Shown here one piece after another: positions 1 to 7,077 of a DNA stretch of 45,385 bases. The notes below the pieces were generated by a model that did no database searches, had not been told where the DNA came from, and saw nothing but the letters and a program-made list of their open reading frames with translations. How positions within the stretch are numbered: position 1 is the first letter of the stretch; the number at the start of each line of letters is the position of its first letter. Position numbers and translations under genes: made by a program. Where the stretch lies: the NCBI GenBank assembly GCA_030824515.1, contig JAVBXN010000053.1, positions 1 through 45,385 on the forward strand. Direction: 5' to 3'. The DNA comes from Pelobacter sp. (GTDB taxonomy: Bacteria > Desulfobacterota > Desulfuromonadia > Geobacterales > Pseudopelobacteraceae).

Positions 1-446
1 GGTTGATGAGATTGGAGGGGGATTTTCAGCTGGTGGCCTTGGCCGGCAAAAACGATGGGTTGCTTGCTGCACTCATGGCAATTTCTATTCGCTATCCGGG
101 CCGTCTCTTTCCGATGGGCTTTACCCGTGTGATCGAGCGGATCATGGCCGCCAGTGACCTGGCCATCACCAAGCCGGGCGGCCTGACCACCTCCGAGTGC
201 CTGGCTGTCGGGCTGCCGATGGTGGTGGTTTCGCCGATTCCGGGGCAGGAGGAGCGCAACGCCGACTTCCTGCTGGAGAGCGGGGCGGCCATGAAGGCCT
301 GCGATGGCGGGGCGCTGGCCTGGCGGGTGGAGCGCCTGCTGCGCGAGCCGTGGCGATTGGCGGCGATGCGGGCCAATGCGCTGGGCCTGGGGCGGCCGGA
401 TGCCGCCCGGGACGTGCTGGCCGTGGTGCTGGGCGCCTCAAGCTGA
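1..446 (+). CDS. GT28 / MGDG-synthase-like glycosyltransferase, C-terminal part
   Basis: The reading frame is open at the left edge, so the gene starts outside the window; a TTG/ATG near base 3 is unlikely to be its start. The visible 147 residues match the C-terminal UDP-sugar-binding half of glycosyltransferase family 28 (MurG, diacylglycerol glucosyl/galactosyltransferases). The diagnostic stretch is around residues 50-95: a membrane-facing 'MAASDLAITKPGGLT' segment followed by SEC-AVG-P, then PGQEERNADFL, where family members bind the nucleotide sugar. Such enzymes transfer a sugar to a membrane lipid at the inner face of the cytoplasmic membrane. The acceptor cannot be told from this half. 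A REPIN-like repeat follows the stop, and no terminator with a T run is seen. Confidence 0.85.
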   Translation, partial: LMRLEGDFQLVALAGKNDGLLAALMAISIRYPGRLFPMGFTRVIERIMAASDLAITKPGGLTTSECLAVGLPMVVVSPIPGQEERNADFLLESGAAMKACDGGALAWRVERLLREPWRLAAMRANALGLGRPDAARDVLAVVLGASS

Positions 447-455
447 AATCTCATA

Positions 456-585
456 ACTCCCCCTGCCCCCTCTTATCTTAAGAGGGGGAGCTAAAGACCA
501 AAACAAGATCAAAATCACAAAGAACCACCATAGCAGCATCCACGCGTCCCTCCCCTTTGTCAAAGGGGAGGACAGGAGGGGTTAC
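456..585. repeat. Bipartite C-rich inverted repeat (REPIN-like)
   Basis: Two palindromic blocks in opposite orientation. Block one (456-491) is C-rich and folds as CCCCTCTTA-tc-TTAAGAGGGG. Block two (549-585) folds as CTCCCCTTTG-t-CAAAGGGGAG and ends in GGAGGGGTTA. The outer ends are imperfect inverted repeats of each other (AACTCCCCCTG against CAGGAGGGGTT). Related copies lie at 27937-28015 (full) and 31258-31303 (half). This doublet layout is that of REPIN/MITE-like elements. Between the blocks there is no gene. Confidence 0.7.
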
Positions 586-623
586 AGCCATGCTCTGGTA
601 CACATACAAGGAAAGGATCGCAC

Positions 624-1118
624 ATGAAACCTGCTAACACCCCCCGCCTTGTTCACTTGCTCTTCCTGCTCTGCTGGGTCGCGCTGCTGGGGCTGTTCTT
701 CGCCATGACCGAGATCCAGATCGAGGGGGCCAACGGCTGGGCCTGCGCTCTGCCGACCTGGCGCATCGAGAAACACTGGCTGCTGGATATCTTCTGGGGC
801 GGCCGCCCCATGACCGGCTACCATGCCTGGGTCTTCCCGTTCATGTTCCTGGCATTCCACCTGCCCCATGCCGTCGCCGGCTCCTTTTCCTGGCGCATGG
901 AGGTCCGCTGTCTCGGCTCGCTGATGTTGTTCTGGATCATCGAGGATTTCCTCTGGTTCGCCCTCAATCCCTGCTACGGGCTGTCCAGGTTCGCGCCGCA
1001 GTTCATCCCCTGGCACAAGAACTGGCTGCTGGGGATGCCGACCGATTATCTGCTCTTTGCAGGAATCGGAATTTCGCTTATGATCGCATCATTTCACGTC
1101 AAGGAGCCCTGTCCATGA
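624..1118 (+). CDS. Conserved membrane protein, four predicted TM segments
   Basis: 164 residues. Hydrophobic stretches at about 9-28, 68-88, 94-113 and 136-156 suggest four membrane helices. Charged and aromatic residues cluster in the loops (RIEKHW, IPWHKNW). The start ATG follows a strong AAGGAAAGGA ribosome-binding site. The stop overlaps the next gene's start as ATGA, so the two are translationally coupled. I do not recognise a family with known function. The coupling to a secreted YiiX-like hydrolase suggests a shared envelope task, which is inference only. Confidence 0.8.
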   Translation: MKPANTPRLVHLLFLLCWVALLGLFFAMTEIQIEGANGWACALPTWRIEKHWLLDIFWGGRPMTGYHAWVFPFMFLAFHLPHAVAGSFSWRMEVRCLGSLMLFWIIEDFLWFALNPCYGLSRFAPQFIPWHKNWLLGMPTDYLLFAGIGISLMIASFHVKEPCP

Positions 1119-2611
1119 AACGCACGCTGTCCGTCATCACTCTCCTGTTTCTGTGCACATTGCCTCTGCCGGTTTTCGCCGCCGATGTCTGCCGGGAACA
1201 CCTCTCGGCTGTCCACGGCGCCTCGCGTGATTCGGTGGAAAGCTCGCTGAAAAGAGAGGTCGAGGAGTTCCGCACGCTGGCGGAGCGGGCGCTGAGCCTG
1301 CGGGCCGAGACCATCAAGGTCGGCCGCTCCATCAAGGAGAAACTGGACCGGGGCAGGCCGCTGACCGGAGGAGATATCTCGCTGATCAACATCGGCATCA
1401 ACCAGCACCTCGCTTTGCGCAGCGAACTGCTGGCGATGGCCGAATCGCATGAATGCTGGCTGGACGGTTCCGAAAAGGAGCTGGTCGGACAGGGAGTCTC
1501 GCCCGAAACGCGCCTGACCGGGGTGATGCTGTCGCTCTCGTCGGCCATGCTGCTATACGACAACTACCTGCTGTCGATCTCGCTCTTCGAGGGGGACGGC
1601 AAACTGCGCCGCATCCTCAACGAGCGCGACCCGGGCTATGCCGTCACCAGCGCCGCGCTGGCCCGGGTGACCCTCAACTACAATTCGATCTCCAACCGGG
1701 CCCGGGTGCGCAAGGCGATCAGGTTTTACGAGAAGGAGTCGCAGCGCTTCAAAAAGAGCCTGGATCAGAACCCGGAAAACGGCTACCTCAGCCTGCTGAT
1801 CGCCCAGAGCCCATCCTATTCGATGGTCAAGAAATGGTCCCCCTTCTACGTGGTCGGGCGCAAGCTCGGTTTCCTGAGCGGGATTACCAGCGATACGCTG
1901 ACCGGCATGGAGCGCGAGGGGGTCAGTCTGTTCAGTATGGTCTTCGGCAACGCGGTCGGGCTGGTGGAGACCCGCCGGGGCAAACTCTACAAGAAGGGGG
2001 ATGTGCTGGCCGACGTGAGCAGAACCCTCAAGGCGGGCGATATCCTGCTGGAGAAGACCCCCTTCCGGCTGACCGACAAGCTGATCCCCGGCTACTGGGG
2101 GCATGCGGCGGTCTGGGTCGGCAGCGAGGCGGAGCTGAAGGAATTGGGCATCTGGAACAACCCGCTGGTGGCCAGCCACCGCGACGAGATTCGCGAGGGG
2201 CGGCTGGTGGTGGAGGCGCTGCGTTCGGGGGTGGAGATGAACTCGCTGGAGCACTTCCTCAATATCGACAGCATCGGCATCCTGCGCAAGCAGGACCTGA
2301 GCCGCGAGGCGCGCGCCGCCACGGTGCTGGAGGCGCTCAGGCAGGTGGGCAAGCCCTACGATTTCAACTTCGACGTGGAATCCAAGGGGCGGGTCTACTG
2401 TTCCAAGCTGGTCTATCTGAGTTACAACGGCATCGACTGGCCCACCAGGAAGTCGCTGGGACGCACTACCTTCACCCCGGATGACGTGGCCGCCAAGGCC
2501 GCCAAGGACGGCCCTTTGCAGCTGGTGACCTTCTATCACGACGGCCGGCGGGTCAGCGAAGCGCCGACGGTCCGGATGGCGGAGCTGATGGGGGTGGCGG
2601 GAGTCAAGTAG
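1115..2611 (+). CDS. Secreted YiiX/YebB-like NlpC/P60-type cysteine hydrolase (paralog 1)
   Basis: 498 residues with an N-terminal signal peptide (MKRTLSVITLLFLCTLPLPV, cleavage near AFA-AD). Residues ~25-300 are mostly helical and unassigned. The C-terminal part has the circularly permuted papain-like fold of the YiiX/DUF830 group: GDILLEK, then a catalytic His at about 330 in 'WGHAAVWVG', then 'KPYDFNFD' and the catalytic Cys at about 429 in 'VYCSKLVYLSY'. In this permuted family the His precedes the Cys, as here. Members hydrolyse amide or ester bonds; the substrate is unknown, with peptidoglycan or lipid proposed. The ATGA overlap with the upstream membrane protein indicates an operon. 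A paralog with the same layout lies at 5506-7056. Confidence 0.88.
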   Translation: MKRTLSVITLLFLCTLPLPVFAADVCREHLSAVHGASRDSVESSLKREVEEFRTLAERALSLRAETIKVGRSIKEKLDRGRPLTGGDISLINIGINQHLALRSELLAMAESHECWLDGSEKELVGQGVSPETRLTGVMLSLSSAMLLYDNYLLSISLFEGDGKLRRILNERDPGYAVTSAALARVTLNYNSISNRARVRKAIRFYEKESQRFKKSLDQNPENGYLSLLIAQSPSYSMVKKWSPFYVVGRKLGFLSGITSDTLTGMEREGVSLFSMVFGNAVGLVETRRGKLYKKGDVLADVSRTLKAGDILLEKTPFRLTDKLIPGYWGHAAVWVGSEAELKELGIWNNPLVASHRDEIREGRLVVEALRSGVEMNSLEHFLNIDSIGILRKQDLSREARAATVLEALRQVGKPYDFNFDVESKGRVYCSKLVYLSYNGIDWPTRKSLGRTTFTPDDVAAKAAKDGPLQLVTFYHDGRRVSEAPTVRMAELMGVAGVK

Positions 2612-2650
2612 CGCATAAAATTTAAATCAAGAACTATTGAAAGCTTTTAT

Positions 2651-3222
2651 CGCGCTAAGGCGCAAAGCTCGCAAAGGAAAACAATGATTAGAGAAAATGA
2701 AATTGCAACTGCAATTGTTGACGTAGCTTACAAGATCCACCGAATTCTCGGCCCTGGCCTGCTTGAATCGGCATATGAGGCAATAATTCTCTATGAACTT
2801 CGAAAGCGTGGTTTTGCCGTATCTGCCCAGGTTGCTATCCCAATCTGTTATGAATCCGTAGAACTGGAAACCGGCTTTAGGGCCGATCTTGTCGTTGAGG
2901 ATCTGGTGATCATTGAACTAAAATCTATTGAAAAGATAGCGCCGGTTCACAAAAAACAGTTGACTACGTATCTGAGGCTGGCTGACAAGAGACTTGGTCT
3001 TCTCATCAATTTTGGTGAAGAGCTGATCAAAGATGGGATAACCCGCGTTGTGAACGGGTTACCGGATGAAAAGACAAATGCCGGATTTCGCGCCAAAGCG
3101 TGCCACATGTAGGCGTTTTTATGCGAAGCTCGCAAAGAGAGTAAAGCAGTAAACGGCACGCGATGGTTTTGCCACAACCCCAGATCTTTTGACTTTTTTT
3201 GCGCCTTTTGCGCCTTTGCGCG
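2651..3222 (+). mobile_element. GxxExxY cassette bracketed by inverted repeats
   Basis: The GxxExxY gene sits between a left repeat (2651-2672, CGCGCTAAGGCGCAAAGCTC...) and a right repeat (3201-3222) whose reverse complement matches it at 18 of 22 positions. A direct copy of the left core (GAAGCTCGCAAAGAG) lies at 3124-3138, just after the stop. The left repeat runs on into AAAGGAAAACA, so it supplies the gene's ribosome-binding site. No transposase is present. The arrangement resembles a small non-autonomous mobile cassette; mobility is inferred. Confidence 0.6.
2684..3112 (+). CDS. GxxExxY family protein
   Basis: 142 residues, the usual length of this family. It carries the name-giving motif in 'GPGLLESAYE' (residues ~22-31, G-x-x-E-x-x-Y). 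It also has a PD-(D/E)XK-like core: 'FRADLVVEDLVIIELKS' at about residues 65-82, giving D, then E-x-K. The family is often annotated as a nuclease-fold protein of unknown role and is typically found in many copies inside intergenic repeats, as here. The start is fixed by AAGGAAA supplied by the left inverted repeat. Nuclease activity and a role in moving the cassette are possible but unproven. Confidence 0.9.
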   Translation: MIRENEIATAIVDVAYKIHRILGPGLLESAYEAIILYELRKRGFAVSAQVAIPICYESVELETGFRADLVVEDLVIIELKSIEKIAPVHKKQLTTYLRLADKRLGLLINFGEELIKDGITRVVNGLPDEKTNAGFRAKACHM

Positions 3223-3289
3223 AGACCGATGTTTAGTATAATCAGGGTTATACTAATTACGATTATACTCGGCAAGGTGCACTTGAAAC

Positions 3290-3432
3290 GCAAGGCAAGG
3301 CTAATTGTATTGGGTCTGGAATCGCGCCGGGAGCGATTTCTTCTGTTCAGTAAGAGCGGATTTACGGATGGGATGAGGAAGTTGGCTCTCCAGGATGAAG
3401 TGCTTCTGGTGGTGGGGTGGGAGTTGCTGTAG
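3290..3432 (+). pseudogene. 3' remnant of an ATP-binding protein (DUF234/archaeal-ATPase-like)
   Basis: The frame reads 'RERFLLFSKSGFTDGMRKLA' and ends in a hydrophobic 'DEVLLV..ELL' stretch. That pattern (YxLFSKSGFT-x-L-x-LA...-V-LV) is the typical C-terminus of AAA-type ATPases of the DUF234/DUF4143 neighbourhood. Only the last ~45 residues remain. The nucleotide-binding part is absent and no ribosome-binding site precedes it. It lies directly after the right inverted repeat of the GxxExxY cassette, consistent with an insertion or deletion that removed the rest. Bases 3433-3520 hold no gene that I can see. Confidence 0.5.
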
Positions 3433-3520
3433 ATCGGCGTGGTGGATGGGCGGTTGTAAGTTTTTGATTTTCATGTTCACATGCAGATTTTTTTATTTTG
3501 GCACAAAGAGGAAAAGATAG

Positions 3521-3973
3521 ATGAAACGGACATGGCAGATTCTGGATTCAATAAGCCCTGTTTTCTCCGATTGGGGATTCAAGAATTGGGACCTTCACTT
3601 TGCAGCGGAAGGAATTGTCGCTGTCCGAAGAAGTTTATGGATCTCCATGCGCGCCGGTGCTTGGGCTGGGGTTGGAAATCCTGGAGCAATGAGGAATTCT
3701 TGGTCTGCCGAGGCCGCACCACAAGGAGGGAGAACGCTGGAGGATGAAGGGGCCACTGATTGGCGACGATACATCATTGAAGAACTGGAATACATACAAG
3801 TTCAAAGGCGGATTTTCACGGCTAGCGAAATAAGAATAAAAGGAAGAAGCAAAGACGTTGAAACCTACGGAGCGGGCGATTTCCGGGAAATAATGAGAGC
3901 CCGCACTATGCTTAAAGCCCTCTACCCAAATCTTTACTCTGAGAATGGACGCTGGCCGAAACGATGGTACTGA
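3521..3973 (+). CDS. Hypothetical protein in small-gene island
   Basis: 150 residues, no signal peptide or convincing membrane helix. 'VFSDWGFKNWDLHFAAEGIV' opens the protein, followed by 'AVRRSLWISMRAGAWAG' and a charged C-terminal half ending in W-P-K-R-W-Y. The ATG is preceded by AGAGGAAAAGATAG, a fair ribosome-binding site. An overlapping frame at 3481-3747 lacks such a site and is less credible. The N-terminal half resembles cytoplasmic proteins that sense or set a membrane-protein level, but I cannot name a family. It is first of three small same-strand genes separated by short structured spacers. Confidence 0.55.
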   Translation: MKRTWQILDSISPVFSDWGFKNWDLHFAAEGIVAVRRSLWISMRAGAWAGVGNPGAMRNSWSAEAAPQGGRTLEDEGATDWRRYIIEELEYIQVQRRIFTASEIRIKGRSKDVETYGAGDFREIMRARTMLKALYPNLYSENGRWPKRWY

Positions 3974-3984
3974 GAAATTGAAAG

Positions 3985-4050
3985 TGCCAACAAGGCGGCG
4001 GCACATGGTCTTAGCTACGCTTCGCCGGTTCGTCCGCACAGAGTTTTGTG
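3985..4050 (+). other. attC-like spacer, weak
   Basis: Between two small island genes, starting just after the stop: GCCAACAAGGCGGCGGCA at its left end is like the R''-L'' side of environmental integron attC sites. The central part (CTACGCTTCGCCGG) has partial dyad symmetry. A clear right-hand GTTRRRY core is missing; the nearest is GTTTTGT at 4042-4048. Treated as a possible decayed site. Confidence 0.25.
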
Positions 4051-4063
4051 AGGAATAGGAAGT

Positions 4064-4471
4064 ATGAATGAATCAATCACTGGCATCTTGGAGGTCAACA
4101 GACCATCTACGTATTTCGCAAAGTATCGCGCATACCCCATTTTCGTGGATGGTGAAAAGGTTGGTTCTGTTAAAGATGGTGCTGTATTAACAGTCCCTCT
4201 TTCGGCAGGCAGTCATGAAGTGCGGAGCAAGATAGACTGGATGAAAAGCAATATTGCACTAATCAGGATAGAAGCAGAAAAAACGACGAAAATACGGGTC
4301 GGATACAAAAAGAAGGAAGGTCGAAGACTACTTGTGCCGATCGTTCTGAGCATCATGGCAATCATGGCCGGAGCTGCATTTAGTATAGCAATTCTTTCCG
4401 GTATTGGCGTCGCTGGAATTCTGATGGCACGAGTAGGCGACCTTTATCTCAACGAAGAAGCAAACACATAA
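4064..4471 (+). CDS. Hypothetical protein with C-terminal membrane segments
   Basis: 135 residues. The N-terminal ~75 residues look like a small beta-domain: 'YPIFVDGEKVGSVKDGA' then 'VPLSAGSHEVRSKIDW', similar in pattern to PEGA-type domains (an x-DG-x-x-VG motif and a P-L-x-x-G-x-H-x-V motif). A charged K-rich linker precedes two hydrophobic stretches at about 90-105 and 107-122. This suggests an inner-membrane anchor at the C-terminus. The ATG follows AGGAATAGGAAGT. The TAA stop lies inside an attC-like sequence, as is common in integron cassettes. Function unknown. Confidence 0.65.
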   Translation: MNESITGILEVNRPSTYFAKYRAYPIFVDGEKVGSVKDGAVLTVPLSAGSHEVRSKIDWMKSNIALIRIEAEKTTKIRVGYKKKEGRRLLVPIVLSIMAIMAGAAFSIAILSGIGVAGILMARVGDLYLNEEANT

Positions 4472-4516
4472 CCAGGCGGCAGTCGGCCTCCGCTCTGCGT
4501 CCCCACGACGTTGGGC
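4466..4516 (+). other. attC-like site overlapping a stop codon
   Basis: Begins ACATAACCAGGCGGCAGTCG, with the preceding gene's TAA inside the putative R'' box, and ends ACGACGTTGGGC with a perfect GTTRRRY core (GTTGGGC, 4510-4516). The length of about 50 bp and the position between short promoterless genes fit integron cassette sites. The inner L boxes pair poorly and no integrase gene is in view. Confidence 0.35.
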
Positions 4517-4545
4517 AGTAAAGTTAAATAGGAAAGATCAACATC

Positions 4546-4815
4546 ATGAGCCCCAAAAAGAAGTTATTGATTTATTATGGTATTTGGATTGCTTTGGGTT
4601 TAACGCTCCTTGGGCTTGCCATCAAAATAGATTCCATATTCATCATTCCTCTTTTCGGTTTGATGTTCGTGATTGGGTACTTATCCATGATGATCAAATG
4701 TCCAAATTGCGGTAATAAACTTATGGTCAGGAAGAGCGGTCTTTCGGGGATGCCGCTTGGTGTAAGGAGCTGGCCCCCTGAGAAGTGCCCTGATTGTGGG
4801 AAGCATATTTCCTAG
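4546..4815 (+). CDS. Small membrane protein with C-terminal zinc ribbon
   Basis: 89 residues. Two hydrophobic segments (about 8-26 and 30-49) are followed by a CPNCG...CPDCG pair (Cys at about 54/57 and 83/86), a four-cysteine zinc-ribbon spacing. The ATG has AGGAAAGATCAAC in front of it. It is the third small gene in the island and follows the better of the two attC-like spacers. Proteins of this build are common in mobile cassettes and have no assigned role. Confidence 0.7.
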   Translation: MSPKKKLLIYYGIWIALGLTLLGLAIKIDSIFIIPLFGLMFVIGYLSMMIKCPNCGNKLMVRKSGLSGMPLGVRSWPPEKCPDCGKHIS

Positions 4816-5036
4816 CTACCCGTGGGGTCAAGTTAGACATTTGAACATATGAAAAATATGCTCAAGTTGAAAGCCTGTCTGTGCCCCGCTTTAAGCGGGC
4901 TGGGGGAAATTGAAAGTTGAACTTGCAAATTTCCCCAATTTTCGGTGCTACCAGTGGGGTCAAGTTTGACATTTGAACATTTGATAAATACTGACGACAA
5001 AATATATCGAAATGTTTAAATGTCAAAACTGACACA
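4815..5036. repeat. Direct and inverted repeats of the RAYT/IS200 type
   Basis: A 34-bp unit (GCTACCCGTGGGGTCAAGTT...) at 4815-4848 recurs at 4947-4980 with two mismatches. A third, inverted copy of its right part lies at 5010-5034 (about 21 of 25 match). Between them are two hairpins: GCCCCGC/GCGGGC at 4883-4900 and GGGGAAATT/AAATTTCCCC at 4903-4936. 'GTGGGGTCAAGT..GACATT' ends are typical of repeats around Y1 (REP-associated) transposases. No transposase is present, so this is an empty remnant. Confidence 0.6.
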
Positions 5037-5051
5037 GTTTCGTTACCTTAT

Positions 5052-5402
5052 CTAATCTCCCGCATTTAGCCTCTCAAGGAGGTTGCCTGCGGAGCCAGCT
5101 GTAACAAGCTCACCACGTCGCGCAGCCTTCATCGCCTCAATAGTTTCATTATTGGGAACAAGCTCATCGAGGGAGACCTTGACCGTTGCTTCATTTTCTC
5201 GCTCCCTGACGAGGCGGCCAAGTTCGTAATCCTCGAAGCGCTCCATCAGAGCCTCGAAGGCCTCGGCCGGAACCAGGTAGGCGCTGGGCTTGTTGTGGTT
5301 GAGAATTGCAACTGGAGAACCCTCGGCTTCATTGATGATGCGGGAGGGGTTCTTTTTAAGATCGCTGATGCTGACCGAAGCACGTGCGTAAATACGATCC
5401 AT
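5052..5402 (-). CDS. Chimeric orphan antitoxin: Phd/StbD N-domain with RelB/DinJ-like tail
   Basis: 116 residues from the ATG at 5402, which has AGGAAAGG eight bases before it; the ATG seven codons upstream has no such site. Residues 1-78 are a Phd/YefM fold of the StbD type: 'ISDLKKNPSRIINEAEG', then 'VAILNHNKPSAYLVPAE', then 'YELGRLV...VKVSLDEL'. StbD proteins normally end there. Here about 38 more residues follow ('VPNNETIEAMKAARRGEL...LLERLNAGD') that look like the toxin-binding C-terminus of RelB/DinJ antitoxins. No RelE/StbE-type toxin gene is found next to it. Probable DNA-binding autoregulator; whether it still neutralises a toxin is unknown. Confidence 0.8.
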   Translation of the reverse strand: MDRIYARASVSISDLKKNPSRIINEAEGSPVAILNHNKPSAYLVPAEAFEALMERFEDYELGRLVRERENEATVKVSLDELVPNNETIEAMKAARRGELVTAGSAGNLLERLNAGD

Positions 5403-5435
5403 ATCAGACCTTTCCTGAGTCATAATTTATGGTAC

Positions 5436-5452
5436 AAATATAGGTCATATTT
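5436..5452. promoter_or_regulatory. Possible antitoxin operator
   Basis: A perfect inverted repeat AAATAT-aggtc-ATATTT lies 34 bases upstream of the antitoxin start, in an AT-rich stretch that could hold its promoter. Phd-family antitoxins bind such short palindromes to repress themselves. It also lies 54 bases before the divergent hydrolase gene. Confidence 0.4.
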
Positions 5453-5505
5453 ATCAGTTATGCAATCAAGTTGAATATCCTGAAATCATCATATCGGAGT
5501 ATTTC

Positions 5506-7056
5506 ATGCAATGTTTCTTTCGACTGCTGTTGATCATAGTCCTGGCTACCCCTGTTCTGTCGAATGCTGCCCCGGCCGCCCCCGATCCCGCCTTCCAGAA
5601 GCACGTGGCCGCCGACGTAAAGAGCTTCGGCATCCTGCGCGGCAACCTGCGGCGGGCCGCTGAATTTGCCGGCTCCCGGCCCGACCTGTTCAATCCGGCA
5701 AAAGAGCGGAAGAATGCGCTGCTCTCCCGCGAAGACAAGCTGGCCGTCTGGAATACCTGGAGCTCGGTGCTGGACAGCCTGGCCGGCCTGGACGGCATCC
5801 GCCGCGAGCACAGGAAGTTCAATCTGTTCCAGGAGGGTGAACAGAAAAACGCCTCATTTACCATCGCCAACGCCGCTTTCCTGGCCGGCTACCGCCATGC
5901 GTTGGAGCTGATCGCGCTGGCGGACAAAAACCCGGCCCTGGACACTGTCCTGAACGAGGAGGTGCCGGAGCTGGGCATCCCGGCCGGCAGCTTCGGGCGC
6001 TTCAAGTTCCGTTTCCTGAACGCGGCCATTGCCGTCGAGTTCGCCGCGCTGCAGGTGATCGGCAAGAGCCATGCCGGCGGGCCGCCGGAACTGCGCGTCG
6101 CGATCGAAGAGGACAGCCGGGTGATCTGGGAGATGGGCAAGGGCAAGGGGCATGAGCTGACCTTGAAGAATGCGCTGGCGGTGGTGCAGAAGAGCGGTTT
6201 CGCGGCCTGGTTCCCGCTGCAGAAGGGCATCTCGGGCTGGATGGGGGACACCAAAGTGGCCCGGCCGCACAGCCACCTGATTTCGTCCAGACAGATCGAA
6301 GCCATCGGCAAGCGCTTGCAGCCGGGGGATATCATCTTCGAGCGCCACGAGTGGTACCTGTCCAACCTGGGGCTGCCCGGTTTCTGGACCCACGTGGCGC
6401 TGTTTGTCGGCACAGCCGAGGAACGCCGCGCTTTCTTCAACGATGCGGAGGTGCGCGAGTGGGTCAAGGGACTGGGTGTTGCCGACGGCAACTTCGAGTC
6501 CCTGCTGAAGCAGCGTTATCCGACCGCCTATTCCAGGAGTCTGATCATCAAGGAGGACAAGCGTCCGTCCCGCATTCTGGAGGCGATCTCGGAGGGGGTC
6601 TCGTTCACCTCGCTGGAATACACCGGCGCCTCGGATTCGATCGGCGTGATCAGGCCGCGCCTCTCCAGGCGGGACAAGGCCCAGGCCATCCTGCGGGCAT
6701 TTCACTACAGCGGTCGTCCCTACGATTTCAACTTCGACTTCCTGACCGATTCGGCCCTGGTCTGCTCCGAGCTGATCTTCAAGGCCTATGAGCCGGGGGG
6801 CGGCGTGCGGGGGCTGCGCTTTCCGGTCAGCGAGGTGGTGGGGCGCAAGGTCAGCACCCCCAACGGTATGGTCAGGCAGTTTGCCGAGCAGGCCGGCAGC
6901 GACGGGGCACAGGCCGATTTCGTGCTGTTCCTGGACGGTTTCGAGAAGGAGAAGCGGGCGATAGAATCGACTCCGGAGCAGTTCCGTGCCAGCTGGAAAC
7001 GTCCCAACTGGCATATCCTGATCCAGGATGCGCCGCAGGAGGCGAAGCGGAAATAA
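5506..7056 (+). CDS. Secreted YiiX/YebB-like NlpC/P60-type cysteine hydrolase (paralog 2)
   Basis: 516 residues with a signal peptide (MQCFFRLLLIIVLATPVLSN, cleavage near NAA). A long helical N-terminal region (~30-270) precedes the permuted papain-like domain: 'PGDIIFER', the catalytic His at about 296 in 'FWTHVALFVG', 'RPYDFNFDF', and the catalytic Cys at about 420 in 'ALVCSELIF'. The order His-then-Cys is the family's permuted order. The layout matches the gene at 1115-2611, and the two share the PYDFNFD signature, so they are paralogs. The start follows CGGAGTATTTC. The next gene (ppc) begins 22 bases after the stop, but shared function is not implied. Confidence 0.88.
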   Translation: MQCFFRLLLIIVLATPVLSNAAPAAPDPAFQKHVAADVKSFGILRGNLRRAAEFAGSRPDLFNPAKERKNALLSREDKLAVWNTWSSVLDSLAGLDGIRREHRKFNLFQEGEQKNASFTIANAAFLAGYRHALELIALADKNPALDTVLNEEVPELGIPAGSFGRFKFRFLNAAIAVEFAALQVIGKSHAGGPPELRVAIEEDSRVIWEMGKGKGHELTLKNALAVVQKSGFAAWFPLQKGISGWMGDTKVARPHSHLISSRQIEAIGKRLQPGDIIFERHEWYLSNLGLPGFWTHVALFVGTAEERRAFFNDAEVREWVKGLGVADGNFESLLKQRYPTAYSRSLIIKEDKRPSRILEAISEGVSFTSLEYTGASDSIGVIRPRLSRRDKAQAILRAFHYSGRPYDFNFDFLTDSALVCSELIFKAYEPGGGVRGLRFPVSEVVGRKVSTPNGMVRQFAEQAGSDGAQADFVLFLDGFEKEKRAIESTPEQFRASWKRPNWHILIQDAPQEAKRK

Positions 7057-7077
7057 TCAGAAACGGGGGTTCATGCC

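Noticed and set aside
3199..3432. 77-residue frame as an intact gene
   Set aside because: Its first third is the right inverted repeat of the cassette; only the end resembles a known protein, so it was called a remnant.
5854..7014. 386-residue minus-strand frame
   Set aside because: Lies fully inside the second hydrolase gene, which has a signal peptide and catalytic motifs; GC-rich DNA gives such shadows.
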